From NCBI GenBank assembly GCA_038229875.1, contig JBBROA010000026.1:1-37740 (forward strand): 37,740 nt of DNA, in the 5' to 3' direction. Each line of letters opens with the position of its first letter. Positions within the stretch are counted from its first letter, which is position 1. Of the stretch, positions 18,376 to 26,527 are shown in pieces. The position numbers were made by a program, and so were the translations under genes. The notes beneath the pieces are model-generated. The model saw only the letters and a program-made list of their open reading frames with translations. It ran no database searches and was not told the origin of the DNA. This DNA is from JALYUA01 sp038229875 (GTDB lineage Bacteria; Acidobacteriota; Thermoanaerobaculia; UBA5066; Gp7-AA6).

Positions 18376-18665
18376 AGAAAGAGAGAGAAAAAATGCCCAG
18401 CAAACCGGCAAGACGCGGCACACAGCCCTCTCGACTGCGCGGCGGCGCGTTCGACGAGCAAGAAAAACTGACGAGCCGCGAGCGGGAGGTTCTCGGCTGT
18501 TTCGGGGAAGGACTCGGCACCGACGCGATCGCCAAACGTCTCGCCATTTCCCCCGTTACCGTTAGAAATCATTCTCAGCGAATTCTGGCCAAGCTGCGTG
18601 TGCATAGCCGGCTCGAAGCGGTGGACCGCGGTTATCGCGAGGGCCTGATTCGAAGAACGGAATGA
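18372..18665 (+). CDS. LuxR-type helix-turn-helix protein without sensor domain
   Basis: A 97-residue protein (or 90 from ATG 18393) has a basic N-terminal tail and a complete NarL/LuxR-type HTH (about 32-92; LTSREREVLGCFGEGLGTDA, then VTVRNHSQRILAKLRVHSRL). The recognition-helix region matches that of the PAS-LuxR protein: both contain VTVRNHxQxILxKLxVHSxLEAV. They probably bind the same DNA (inference). There is no receiver or PAS domain in frame. ATG 18372 overlaps the preceding frame's stop; ATG 18393 follows GAGAGAG and is an alternative. It may be a truncated competitor of, or partner for, the full-length regulator. Confidence 0.82.
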   Translation: MKKEREKMPSKPARRGTQPSRLRGGAFDEQEKLTSREREVLGCFGEGLGTDAIAKRLAISPVTVRNHSQRILAKLRVHSRLEAVDRGYREGLIRRTE

Positions 18666-18705
18666 TTTTCTCCTAGTCCGCGGCCCGCCAGGCTCAGGGA
18701 CGCGC

Positions 18706-18721
18706 TGATGCAATCGCATCA
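18706..18721. promoter_or_regulatory. palindromic operator, exact copy (decaheme/porin operon)
   Basis: TGATGC-AATC-GCATCA is an exact consensus copy 60 bp before the decaheme cytochrome start. A TAGAAT hexamer begins 24 bp after it. The site centre would then lie roughly 44 bp before the transcript start, a position typical of activators touching the -35 region. Confidence 0.82.
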
Positions 18722-18745
18722 TTCCTGTGGAGCCTCCTCCGTTAG

Positions 18746-18751
18746 TAGAAT
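18746..18751 (+). promoter_or_regulatory. putative -10 element of decaheme operon
   Basis: TAGAAT lies 30 bp upstream of the start codon and 24 bp after the palindromic operator. No good -35 hexamer is present at the expected place, consistent with an activator-dependent promoter. Confidence 0.45.
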
Positions 18752-18781
18752 TCGCTAAACGTTGGACGCTAGGGAGGTTGC

Positions 18782-19711
18782 ATGATGCGACTCCGGCAGC
18801 TCATGATCCTTGGGATCTTCTTCGCGGGAACTGCTCTGGGCTCGCCTCCCGCGACTCCGACGCCCGTCGCTGTCTCAATTTCGACGCAGGCGCCCGCGGC
18901 CGCGCCCGCCAATTTCGACGTGAGCGATTGCAAGACCTGCCACGAGAAGGCGCTCACGTCTTTCGAGCACAGCAGGCACATGAAGCTGCCCGGGCTCTGC
19001 GAAAACTGCCACGGGGACGTGACGGATCACTTGAAAGCGGAGACAGAGAAGGGCGAGATCGGCTCGATCGTGTCCTTCAAGAAAATGTCCCCGGCGGACG
19101 TGAACAAGAAGTGTCTGACGTGCCACGACAAGGCGCGTCAGGCGGACTGGGCCGGAGGGGTTCACGACCGTAAGGGACTGGCCTGCACGACCTGTCACAG
19201 CATGCACGAGTTCAAGTCCGTGGCGTCGCAGTTGAAGACGAGCCGGGATTCGGAGACGTGTTTTTCCTGTCATCCGGCCATCCGGGCCAAGGGCATGCGC
19301 GCCTCGCACCACCCCGTCCGAGAGGGGAAGATGGATTGCGCGAGCTGCCATAACCCCCACGATGCGACGCGCCCGAAGATGATCAAGGCGGAGTACGTCA
19401 ATGAGCTCTGTCTCGGCTGTCACACCGAGAAGCGCGGCCCGTTCCTGTGGGAGCACGCACCGGTCCGGGAGAACTGCCTGAACTGCCACGATCCGCACGG
19501 GTCCAATCACGACAAGCTGCTGCTCGCGAAGCAGCCCTTTCTCTGCCAGCGTTGTCACTTGAACACCCGCCATCCGGGGACGCTGTACGATTTCCGGAAC
19601 ACGATCGCGGGCACCAACCCCTCCAATCGCGCGGTCGAGCACGCCTGCAAGAACTGTCATCAGAACGTCCACGGAAGCAATGCCCCGTCGGGGCCATATC
19701 TGGGGAGGTAG
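18782..19711 (+). CDS. decaheme c-type cytochrome, DmsE/MtrA family
   Basis: This 309-residue exported protein carries ten CxxCH haem-binding motifs, from CKTCH (about 51) through CENCH, CLTCH, CTTCH, CFSCH, CASCH, CLGCH, CLNCH and CQRCH to CKNCH near the C-terminus. It has a cleavable signal (LMILGIFFAGTALGSP). Ten haems, this length and the porin gene next door fit the MtrA/DmsE/PioA family, periplasmic cytochromes that insert into an outer-membrane barrel and move electrons across it. GGGAGG precedes two adjacent ATGs (18782 and 18785). It is the first gene of a three-part operon behind an exact palindromic operator. Electron direction, outward or inward, cannot be told from sequence. Confidence 0.95.
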   Translation: MMRLRQLMILGIFFAGTALGSPPATPTPVAVSISTQAPAAAPANFDVSDCKTCHEKALTSFEHSRHMKLPGLCENCHGDVTDHLKAETEKGEIGSIVSFKKMSPADVNKKCLTCHDKARQADWAGGVHDRKGLACTTCHSMHEFKSVASQLKTSRDSETCFSCHPAIRAKGMRASHHPVREGKMDCASCHNPHDATRPKMIKAEYVNELCLGCHTEKRGPFLWEHAPVRENCLNCHDPHGSNHDKLLLAKQPFLCQRCHLNTRHPGTLYDFRNTIAGTNPSNRAVEHACKNCHQNVHGSNAPSGPYLGR

Positions 19712-19714
19712 GCG

Positions 19715-21964
19715 ATGAAACGACTTCTCCTCGCCGGTTGTGTCTTCGCGGCCGGCGGCGCGCTCCTCGGGCAGGCGGAACCGGACAAAAGCTACTTTGC
19801 CCTCGGGCAGATCGATTTCGGGGTAGAGGGCACCCACGCCGATTCGGATTCCTCCAAGTTTCGCGAGTATCGGGAGCTCCCGAACGGTCCGTTTCTCCCC
19901 TTTCTGCGGCTCTCCGGAGACCAGAAGTTGCGTTACGACGTGGTCATCGAGAACGGTTTTCGGGACGACGCGCGGTATCGGGTTTTCGTCGACTACGAGC
20001 CGATCCGCGTCCGGGCGGAGTACAACTCGATCCCGCACCGCTTCGGCAACGACGGCCGGACTCTCCTCCAGGAGGCGTCGCGCGGAGTTCTGGTCATCTC
20101 CGACACCGTCCAGCAGGCAAACCAAGCGGCGATCCAGACCCAGTTCGCCCGCAGTCCGGCGGGCGTCAACTTCGCCTTCCTGTCGGGCCTGGTAGCGCCG
20201 CAGCTGGCCGCGGCAAATCGAATCGACCTCGAGCTTCTGCGCCAGCGGGGGTTCGTGGAGCTGGGGCTGACCCCCGGCCATCCGGTCGACGTCAAGTTTT
20301 CGTATTTCCAGGAGCGGCGCAGCGGCAATCGTCCGGCGGGGACGTCGTTTGGCTTCGGAAACGTCGTGGAGTCGCCGGAGCCGATCGCGTATCGCACGCA
20401 GGACCTCGGTCTCTCCGCGGAGTACGCGCGGCCGTGGGGGCTGGTTCGGGGCGCGGTGCACTACAACACGTTTCGCAACGGCGTGGACTCTCTGGTGTTT
20501 GACAACCCTTTCCGGGCGACGGACTCCACCGATCCCAACGCGTACACCGCTCCGGGCGCTGGCTCCATCAACGGGTCTTCCCGGGGCCGCGTCGACCTTT
20601 CGCCGGACAACAAGGCGGCGACCGGGTCGGTCGGCGTGCTGTTTCGTCTGCCGGCGAACTCTCGTTTCACCGCGGACGCCTCTCTTTCGCGCTGGAGCCA
20701 GGATCGCCCGTTTCTTCCGTACACGATCAACAGCGCCATCACGGTGCCGTTTCGCGCCGACGACCCCGCCAACCTGCCGGCTCAGAGTCTCGACGGGCGG
20801 ATCGACGTCAAGACCGTCTCGCTGCTCTTCAGCTCGCGTCCGCTTCCGGCCCTCGGCTTCTCGGCGCGCTACCGCGTTTATGACCTGGACAACAAGACCC
20901 GGCGGATCGATTTCCCTGGCTACGCTCGCTTCGACGCGGTCTGGGAGCCCATTGCTCGAACGAACGTCCCCTATTCGTACAAAAGAACCCAGGGAGACGC
21001 CACCGTCACGTACGACCTCGGACCCGCCACCCTCGAAGGCGGGTACCGGTACCTCCAGTGGGACCGGACGTTCCGGGAGACCGAGCGCACGCGCGAGAAC
21101 ACCGTCATTGGCGCCGTCAATCTGCGCGCCGTCCAGTGGATGACCCTGCGCGCGAGCTATGAGAGAGGCTCCCGGAACCACGACACCTACGACTACGTGC
21201 GCGGGGAGGACGCCTCCTTCGGCGAGCCCGCGCCCGCCCCGACCAACCTGCCGGCCCTGCGCCGATTCGACCAGGCCAGCCGAACCGTCGACCGAGTGGT
21301 CGCGCTCCTTCAGTTAACCCCGATCGCCGATCTGACGGCATCTCTCTCTTACGGCCACAACAAGGAGAACTACGACCGCGAGGCGATTGTGGACCCGTCC
21401 GGCCTTCGGTACGGGCTCGTCAGCGCGAGCGCTGACACGTTCACCGCGGAGGCGGATTACTCGCCGGGCGAGCGATGGAGCGTCTACGGCTTCTATACGC
21501 GGGAAATCAACAGGAACTTCCAGCGAGGCCGGCAGAGCGGCGCGGTCCCCTCGACCAATCCGCTCGATGACTGGACCTCGAACGTCCACGACGGCGTTCA
21601 CTCCTTCAGCCTGGGAGGCACGGCGGTGATCGTGCCGGAGAAGTTTGATTTCCGCGCGATGTGCCGCTATCAGAATTTCAACGGCAACAATGATCTCGCG
21701 AGTCCTCCGGGAGGAACACCCGATGTCGCGTTTCCGATCTCCAATTTCGACGACACGCGAACCTGGACGGTCAGCGCGGAGCTTGCCTGGCATCTCGCGA
21801 AGTCGTGGACGGTGGCCGCGGGCGGGTGGCTCGAGGAATACCGGACGAACGACTCGGCGACGACCGGGCTCTCAAACTACGTGCCGGGCTCGTTCTTCCT
21901 GGCCGCCAACGACGGAAGCTACAAGGCCCGCGTCGGCTACGTGAAGGCGTCCTACCATTTCTAG
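19715..21964 (+). CDS. MtrB/PioB-type outer-membrane beta-barrel protein
   Basis: This 749-residue protein has a signal peptide (LLLAGCVFAAGGALLGQA) and then many alternating-polarity strands with repeated aromatic ends, closing with the C-terminal VGYVKASYHF, a typical barrel-terminal Phe. Length and position directly after a decaheme cytochrome mark it as the MtrB/PioB family, the porin sheath that holds the MtrA-like wire. GGGGAGG lies just upstream, and only three bases separate it from the cytochrome stop. No cell-surface decaheme MtrC-like gene follows in the window, so the terminal acceptor or donor outside the cell is unknown; a PioAB-like two-part system is possible. Confidence 0.93.
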   Translation: MKRLLLAGCVFAAGGALLGQAEPDKSYFALGQIDFGVEGTHADSDSSKFREYRELPNGPFLPFLRLSGDQKLRYDVVIENGFRDDARYRVFVDYEPIRVRAEYNSIPHRFGNDGRTLLQEASRGVLVISDTVQQANQAAIQTQFARSPAGVNFAFLSGLVAPQLAAANRIDLELLRQRGFVELGLTPGHPVDVKFSYFQERRSGNRPAGTSFGFGNVVESPEPIAYRTQDLGLSAEYARPWGLVRGAVHYNTFRNGVDSLVFDNPFRATDSTDPNAYTAPGAGSINGSSRGRVDLSPDNKAATGSVGVLFRLPANSRFTADASLSRWSQDRPFLPYTINSAITVPFRADDPANLPAQSLDGRIDVKTVSLLFSSRPLPALGFSARYRVYDLDNKTRRIDFPGYARFDAVWEPIARTNVPYSYKRTQGDATVTYDLGPATLEGGYRYLQWDRTFRETERTRENTVIGAVNLRAVQWMTLRASYERGSRNHDTYDYVRGEDASFGEPAPAPTNLPALRRFDQASRTVDRVVALLQLTPIADLTASLSYGHNKENYDREAIVDPSGLRYGLVSASADTFTAEADYSPGERWSVYGFYTREINRNFQRGRQSGAVPSTNPLDDWTSNVHDGVHSFSLGGTAVIVPEKFDFRAMCRYQNFNGNNDLASPPGGTPDVAFPISNFDDTRTWTVSAELAWHLAKSWTVAAGGWLEEYRTNDSATTGLSNYVPGSFFLAANDGSYKARVGYVKASYHF

Positions 21965-21981
21965 GCGATCCGGAAGATCCC

Positions 21982-22164
21982 ATGAACCGACGCGATTCTC
22001 AGCTGGCGTGGCTGGTCCTTTGCCTGTTCTGGGCCGGATGGATGACGGTCTCCTCGATTTCGACGGCGACGCTCCCGATCCAGAAGAAGGCCGAGGCGGC
22101 GGGGATTGCGGCGAAGAACTGCCTCTACTGCCACCTTGAAAGGCTTCCGAAGAAAGCGCAGTGA
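21982..22164 (+). CDS. small membrane-anchored monoheme protein, N-terminal part (frame ends early)
   Basis: The 60-residue frame has one N-terminal membrane helix (LAWLVLCLFWAGWMTVSSIS) and a single haem motif CLYCH near residue 50, then stops at LPKKAQ. It follows the barrel gene by 17 bp and is the third member of the electron-conduit operon. Immediately after the stop, another frame reads THNDRGKWLIAEKARRGA, which looks like the natural continuation. The gene is probably split by a one-base change, or the sequence has an error. The N-terminal part is sound; the stop is suspicious. Confidence 0.72.
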   Translation: MNRRDSQLAWLVLCLFWAGWMTVSSISTATLPIQKKAEAAGIAAKNCLYCHLERLPKKAQ

Positions 22165-22268
22165 CCCACAACGACCGCGGCAAATGGCTCATCGCCGAGA
22201 AGGCCAGGCGGGGAGCGAAGGAAGTCGATCCGGCCTGGCTCAAGGCCTATCCCGGCGACAAGAAGTGA
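22161..22268 (+). pseudogene. C-terminal part of the small monoheme protein in the other frame
   Basis: From GTG 22161, which overlaps the stop of the previous frame (GTGA), 35 residues are open: a charged helix THNDRGKWLIAEKARR, then EVDPAWLKAYPGDKK. In this frame the upstream codons read ESA, giving a plausible join to LPKK. Either the gene lost one base near 22150-22156, or the piece is translated by coupling as a separate mini-protein. No clear slippery heptamer is present, so programmed frameshifting is less likely. Confidence 0.5.
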
Positions 22269-22342
22269 ACCGGGTCCGGCTCTTCACGATCGCCCCCCTC
22301 CGCCGGTCGGAGATCGCTCGCGGGCGCGCATGAGACCATCAC

Positions 22343-22383
22343 CCCGCGGCTTCGTCGCGCAGCCGCGGGCGTTCTTTCTTTCC
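22343..22383 (+). terminator. rho-independent terminator after the decaheme/porin operon
   Basis: CCCGCGGCT (22343-22351) pairs perfectly with AGCCGCGGG (22361-22369) around a nine-base loop, followed by a T-rich tail CGTTCTTTCTTTC. It separates the electron-conduit operon from the hemerythrin gene. Confidence 0.8.
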
Positions 22384-22478
22384 CCCATCTGTGGGTTTCG
22401 CGATTTGGGGACCGGCCACTTGTTCTGACCGGGGCGTCCAGCGTCGTCTTCCCGCGCGGGTGGACTTTCGAGGTGTCT

Positions 22479-22958
22479 ATGTCAGTGTCGGAACTCCCCG
22501 GAATTCTTCAGACGGAGCATCAGGAGCTTCACGACGAGATCTGGAAGGCCACCAAGCTCGGAGGCGAGACGGCCGCAAGGGCCATGCAGGTTGTCAAGAT
22601 CCTGCTCCCGCACGTTCTCTACGAGGAGGAGTTCGGAATCCCGCCCCTTTCGGTCCTCCCTCGGCTGGCCCGCGGCGAAATCAGCCGCGATATGGCCTGG
22701 GTGATCCCCAGGGCGGAGCGTCTCAAGGCCGAGCTTCCGCGAATGCTGCACGAGCACACTCTCATCGTTGCCGCGCTCCAGGACTTGTTGAGAGCCTCCA
22801 CGAAGGAGGGGCATCCCGGCTATGCGCGGTTCGCGCAGAAGCTCATCCTTCACGCTCAGATGGAGGAGGAAGTCCTCTATCCAGCTTCGATCCTTGTCGG
22901 CGAATACCTCAAGTGGAAGCTCGAGCTGGCCGATCCGAAAATGAAGCCACATGACTGA
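22479..22958 (+). CDS. hemerythrin-like (HHE) domain protein
   Basis: This 159-residue helical protein has the spaced ligands of a diiron hemerythrin domain: H14/H18 in TEHQELHDEIW, LLPHVLYEEEFG, MLHEHTLIVAAL, and LILHAQMEEEVLYPA. Hemerythrin-like proteins bind O2 or NO or repair iron centres. The ATG at 22479 follows GAGG; a GTG two codons upstream is possible. It is a single gene after the terminator and converges with the NnrS fusion, ending 19 bp from it. The neighbouring fusion carries the ScdA_N domain normally joined to HHE in RIC/YtfE proteins, so the two may work as a split RIC-like pair (inference). Confidence 0.9.
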   Translation: MSVSELPGILQTEHQELHDEIWKATKLGGETAARAMQVVKILLPHVLYEEEFGIPPLSVLPRLARGEISRDMAWVIPRAERLKAELPRMLHEHTLIVAALQDLLRASTKEGHPGYARFAQKLILHAQMEEEVLYPASILVGEYLKWKLELADPKMKPHD

Positions 22959-22977
22959 AGGCGTGGCGCCGAAAGCA

Positions 22978-24765
22978 TCAAAGACGCACTGGAAGTGTTG
23001 AGGTGAACGCCGGTTGCGATTCCTGTTTCCCGGGGACCTGCGGTGTCGCCCCTCCTCCACGCATCGTGCGCATGAGATTGAACGTGAAAAGCAGGAGCGC
23101 GAGAACCACCGGGATTCCCATGTACGCACCGATCCGATAGAAGACGGGGCGAAACGCCGCGGGATACTGGAGCAGCCGCATGGCCGTCCCGAGCAGGATC
23201 AGCGCGTATGTCGCCTGTGCCAGCCGCGGCGACCAGAGCCGCTTTCCAGAGAAGACCGGCAGGATCCGGAAGCTCATCCCGATGATGACGAGCGTCAGAA
23301 ACCCGGTGGTGAACGTATGCCGCGCGGCATCGGTCCACCACAGATTCTGGGCGGGTATCCGGGTGAAGCGGGTCAGGAACACGCCCGTCAATTCCAGCAG
23401 CGCCCAGAGCCCGAGGCACCCGAAGGCGCAGCGGATGGCCGCGCCGGGCGACCCGGGAACCCGCGGCACGGGCAGCGTCGACCGACGCCAGAGAAAGCCG
23501 TTGCCTCCCAGGTAGACGAGAGCCGAAAGCGACACCAGGGACAGGCCGGCATCCCGCAGGAGAAGGCCCGTCCGATCCGGGAAGACCGGGAGGAAGGCGG
23601 CCAGAATCGCCGCGACCCCCGCCGCCTGGATCCAGAGCGCTGCCTCCGGGGTTCCTTTTCGAGCGGAGCTCAGGCCGAGAAAAAGCGAGACGACGCGGTT
23701 GCCGAAACCGTAGATCCAGGCGAGCAGAAACCCGTAGGCTGCGGCGACGAAGAAGGGTTCCGTCAACCCGAACGGGAGAGCGGTTTCGACGTGACCCGCC
23801 AGCCAGATTCCCTGCAGGGCGTTCACTCCCATGGCGGCGCCGAAGCAGATCGTTCCGGATGTGACGAAACGAAGAAGCGGATCGCGACGGTCGTATTTGC
23901 CCTCTCGCACCTTTCCCCGCAGCCGGAAGACGAACCGGATGAACAGCGCCGCCGCGGCCGTCTCCAGCCCCGCGGAAATAAGCGAGAGAGCGCGGCCGGC
24001 GGGATAGAACCCGAGCGGCTGACCGAAGTTGCGGGCGATGACTCCCGTGAACATCAGCCAGAAAGCCAGACGCGCCTCGCTCTTTGAAGACGGGAGCGAT
24101 CCGGCGATGCCGAGAATCCGGGGAAGCGCATGGTAGGCGATGCCCATCAAAAAGAGCGCGGCGAACCCCAGGATTTGCGTGTGACCATGGATCTGCCGGT
24201 GAGAGATCGAAACGTCCGCTCCGGCGGCGATGCGCAGAAGATTGATCATGCCGGCGGTCGCCCCCAGGGTCAGCGTGAGGGCGAGCGATCCCAGTATGAA
24301 ATGCGGCGAGAACGGGAGTGACGCCTTCCCCGGGGAGGGCGTCGGAGCACGAGCCCCGTCCTGCGCCGCCGCTTCACGAATGTCGCGGAGAAATTCGTCG
24401 AGAGGGAGTCGGTGCACGGTGGCGAACCAGGCCAGCGGCTCGTCGGGACCGTCGTCGCCTCCGCAGTCACCGAGGCCCCACCGCTCGAAGACCGGGATGG
24501 TGGCGGGATACCGTTTCCGCACCTCCCGGACGGACATGGTCGGGGGGACGACGCTGTGCGACTCGGCCGCGCGATGGGCCGATTCGAGATCGCGGACTAC
24601 CGTTTCGAGGCTGACTCCTCGCGCGGCGCACGCCTGCGAGAGAGGGTGGACCCCGCCGCAGCACGTGTCGACGCCGTGGGAGGCGAGGGCGGACTGCAGA
24701 TGCGGGTATCGCTCGAGAAGGTCCTTGACCGGGGTCGCCGGGTCGATCTGGAAGGGCTCGCTCAT
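22978..24765 (-). CDS. NnrS-family membrane protein with N-terminal ScdA_N and DUF1858-like domains
   Basis: This 595-residue protein has three parts. Residues about 7-55 form a ScdA_N/DUF542 domain (TPVKDLLERYPHLQSAL, then GVDTCCGG with the paired cysteines). Residues about 75-133 resemble DUF1858 (SVREVRKRYPATIPVFERWG). From about 155 to 580 it is an NnrS protein with about twelve membrane helices and conserved histidines (HRQIHGHTQILGFAAL). NnrS proteins bind haem and protect against nitric oxide stress; ScdA_N is found in RIC/YtfE iron-sulfur repair proteins. The start at 24765 is chosen for the domain start; in-frame ATGs at 24780 and 24810 also exist and none has a good ribosome site. 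Fusion of ScdA_N to NnrS is unusual. Confidence 0.9.
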   Translation of the reverse strand: MSEPFQIDPATPVKDLLERYPHLQSALASHGVDTCCGGVHPLSQACAARGVSLETVVRDLESAHRAAESHSVVPPTMSVREVRKRYPATIPVFERWGLGDCGGDDGPDEPLAWFATVHRLPLDEFLRDIREAAAQDGARAPTPSPGKASLPFSPHFILGSLALTLTLGATAGMINLLRIAAGADVSISHRQIHGHTQILGFAALFLMGIAYHALPRILGIAGSLPSSKSEARLAFWLMFTGVIARNFGQPLGFYPAGRALSLISAGLETAAAALFIRFVFRLRGKVREGKYDRRDPLLRFVTSGTICFGAAMGVNALQGIWLAGHVETALPFGLTEPFFVAAAYGFLLAWIYGFGNRVVSLFLGLSSARKGTPEAALWIQAAGVAAILAAFLPVFPDRTGLLLRDAGLSLVSLSALVYLGGNGFLWRRSTLPVPRVPGSPGAAIRCAFGCLGLWALLELTGVFLTRFTRIPAQNLWWTDAARHTFTTGFLTLVIIGMSFRILPVFSGKRLWSPRLAQATYALILLGTAMRLLQYPAAFRPVFYRIGAYMGIPVVLALLLFTFNLMRTMRGGGATPQVPGKQESQPAFTSTLPVRL

Positions 24766-24881
24766 AATGAAAGGATCCATCGTATCGAACGAAGAGAGTA
24801 TGGCCGGCATTATGTTGATAGGTTTACAAGGCCCTGTCATTTCGCCGGATAATCGCGGAATCGCAGACCCAAGGAGAAGAA

Positions 24882-25388
24882 GTGAAAGTTCAGGATTGCA
24901 TGACCTCACCCGCGCGCTCGTGCACGACGGACGCGAGTCTCGTCACGGCCGCGCGGATCATGTGGGACTACAAGGTCGGGGCTTTGCCAGTCGTCGACTC
25001 CGCAGGGCATCCGGTCGGGATGATTACCGACCGGGATATCTGCATGGCGGCGGCGCGCAAAGGCCGGTTCGCCGCGGACATTTCCGTTCGAGAGACCATG
25101 AGTCCGAATCCCTTCACGATTCAACCGGGCGACGACCTGTCGAAGGCTCTCGACACCATGGCGGCCCGGCAGGTGCGCCGGCTTCCGGTGGTGGATCTCG
25201 CCGACCACCTGGTCGGAATTCTGTCGATCAACGACGCCGCCGCGGCCGCGGAAACGGGAGACCGGGAGTTTCGCGGACGCCCGGAGGTCTTCGCCCGGAT
25301 CGTTGAGACCCTTCGAAAGATCGCGAGTCCCTCCCCGACACCAGGCGGCACGGCCGCGAATGCGGAAGACGCCGAAACCAGCGGTTAG
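24882..25388 (+). CDS. CBS-pair domain protein
   Basis: This 168-residue protein begins at once with CBS motif 1 (VQDCMTSPARSCTTDASL, to HPVGMITDRDI) and then motif 2 (VRETMSPNPFTIQPGDDL, to LVGILSINDA). A short helical and Ser/Pro-rich tail follows from about residue 130. It should bind adenine nucleotides and sense energy state. GGAG precedes the GTG start. It is divergent from the NnrS fusion and 66 bp upstream of the cytochrome b gene, so it may lead that operon. Unlike the CBS gene at 12.3 kb it has no palindromic operator. Confidence 0.93.
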   Translation: MKVQDCMTSPARSCTTDASLVTAARIMWDYKVGALPVVDSAGHPVGMITDRDICMAAARKGRFAADISVRETMSPNPFTIQPGDDLSKALDTMAARQVRRLPVVDLADHLVGILSINDAAAAAETGDREFRGRPEVFARIVETLRKIASPSPTPGGTAANAEDAETSG

Positions 25389-25454
25389 CGTGGACTTTGC
25401 GGGGCACGGCCATTGACGCGCCCCGATGACAGGTTTTCCGGTGTACGGAGGGAG

Positions 25455-26525
<1,071 letters not shown>

Positions 26526-26527
26526 GC

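Noticed and set aside
18875..21181. 768-codon minus-strand frame opposite the decaheme and barrel genes
   Set aside because: It spans two genes on the other strand, including ten haem motifs, and has no recognisable domain.
22511..22525. GCATCA within the hemerythrin gene
   Set aside because: No partner TGATGC at the correct distance; coding.
24815..24829. FNR/DNR-like box TTGATAGGTTTACAA upstream of the NnrS fusion
   Set aside because: The half-sites are separated by five bases and the second is TACAA rather than ATCAA; too weak to call.
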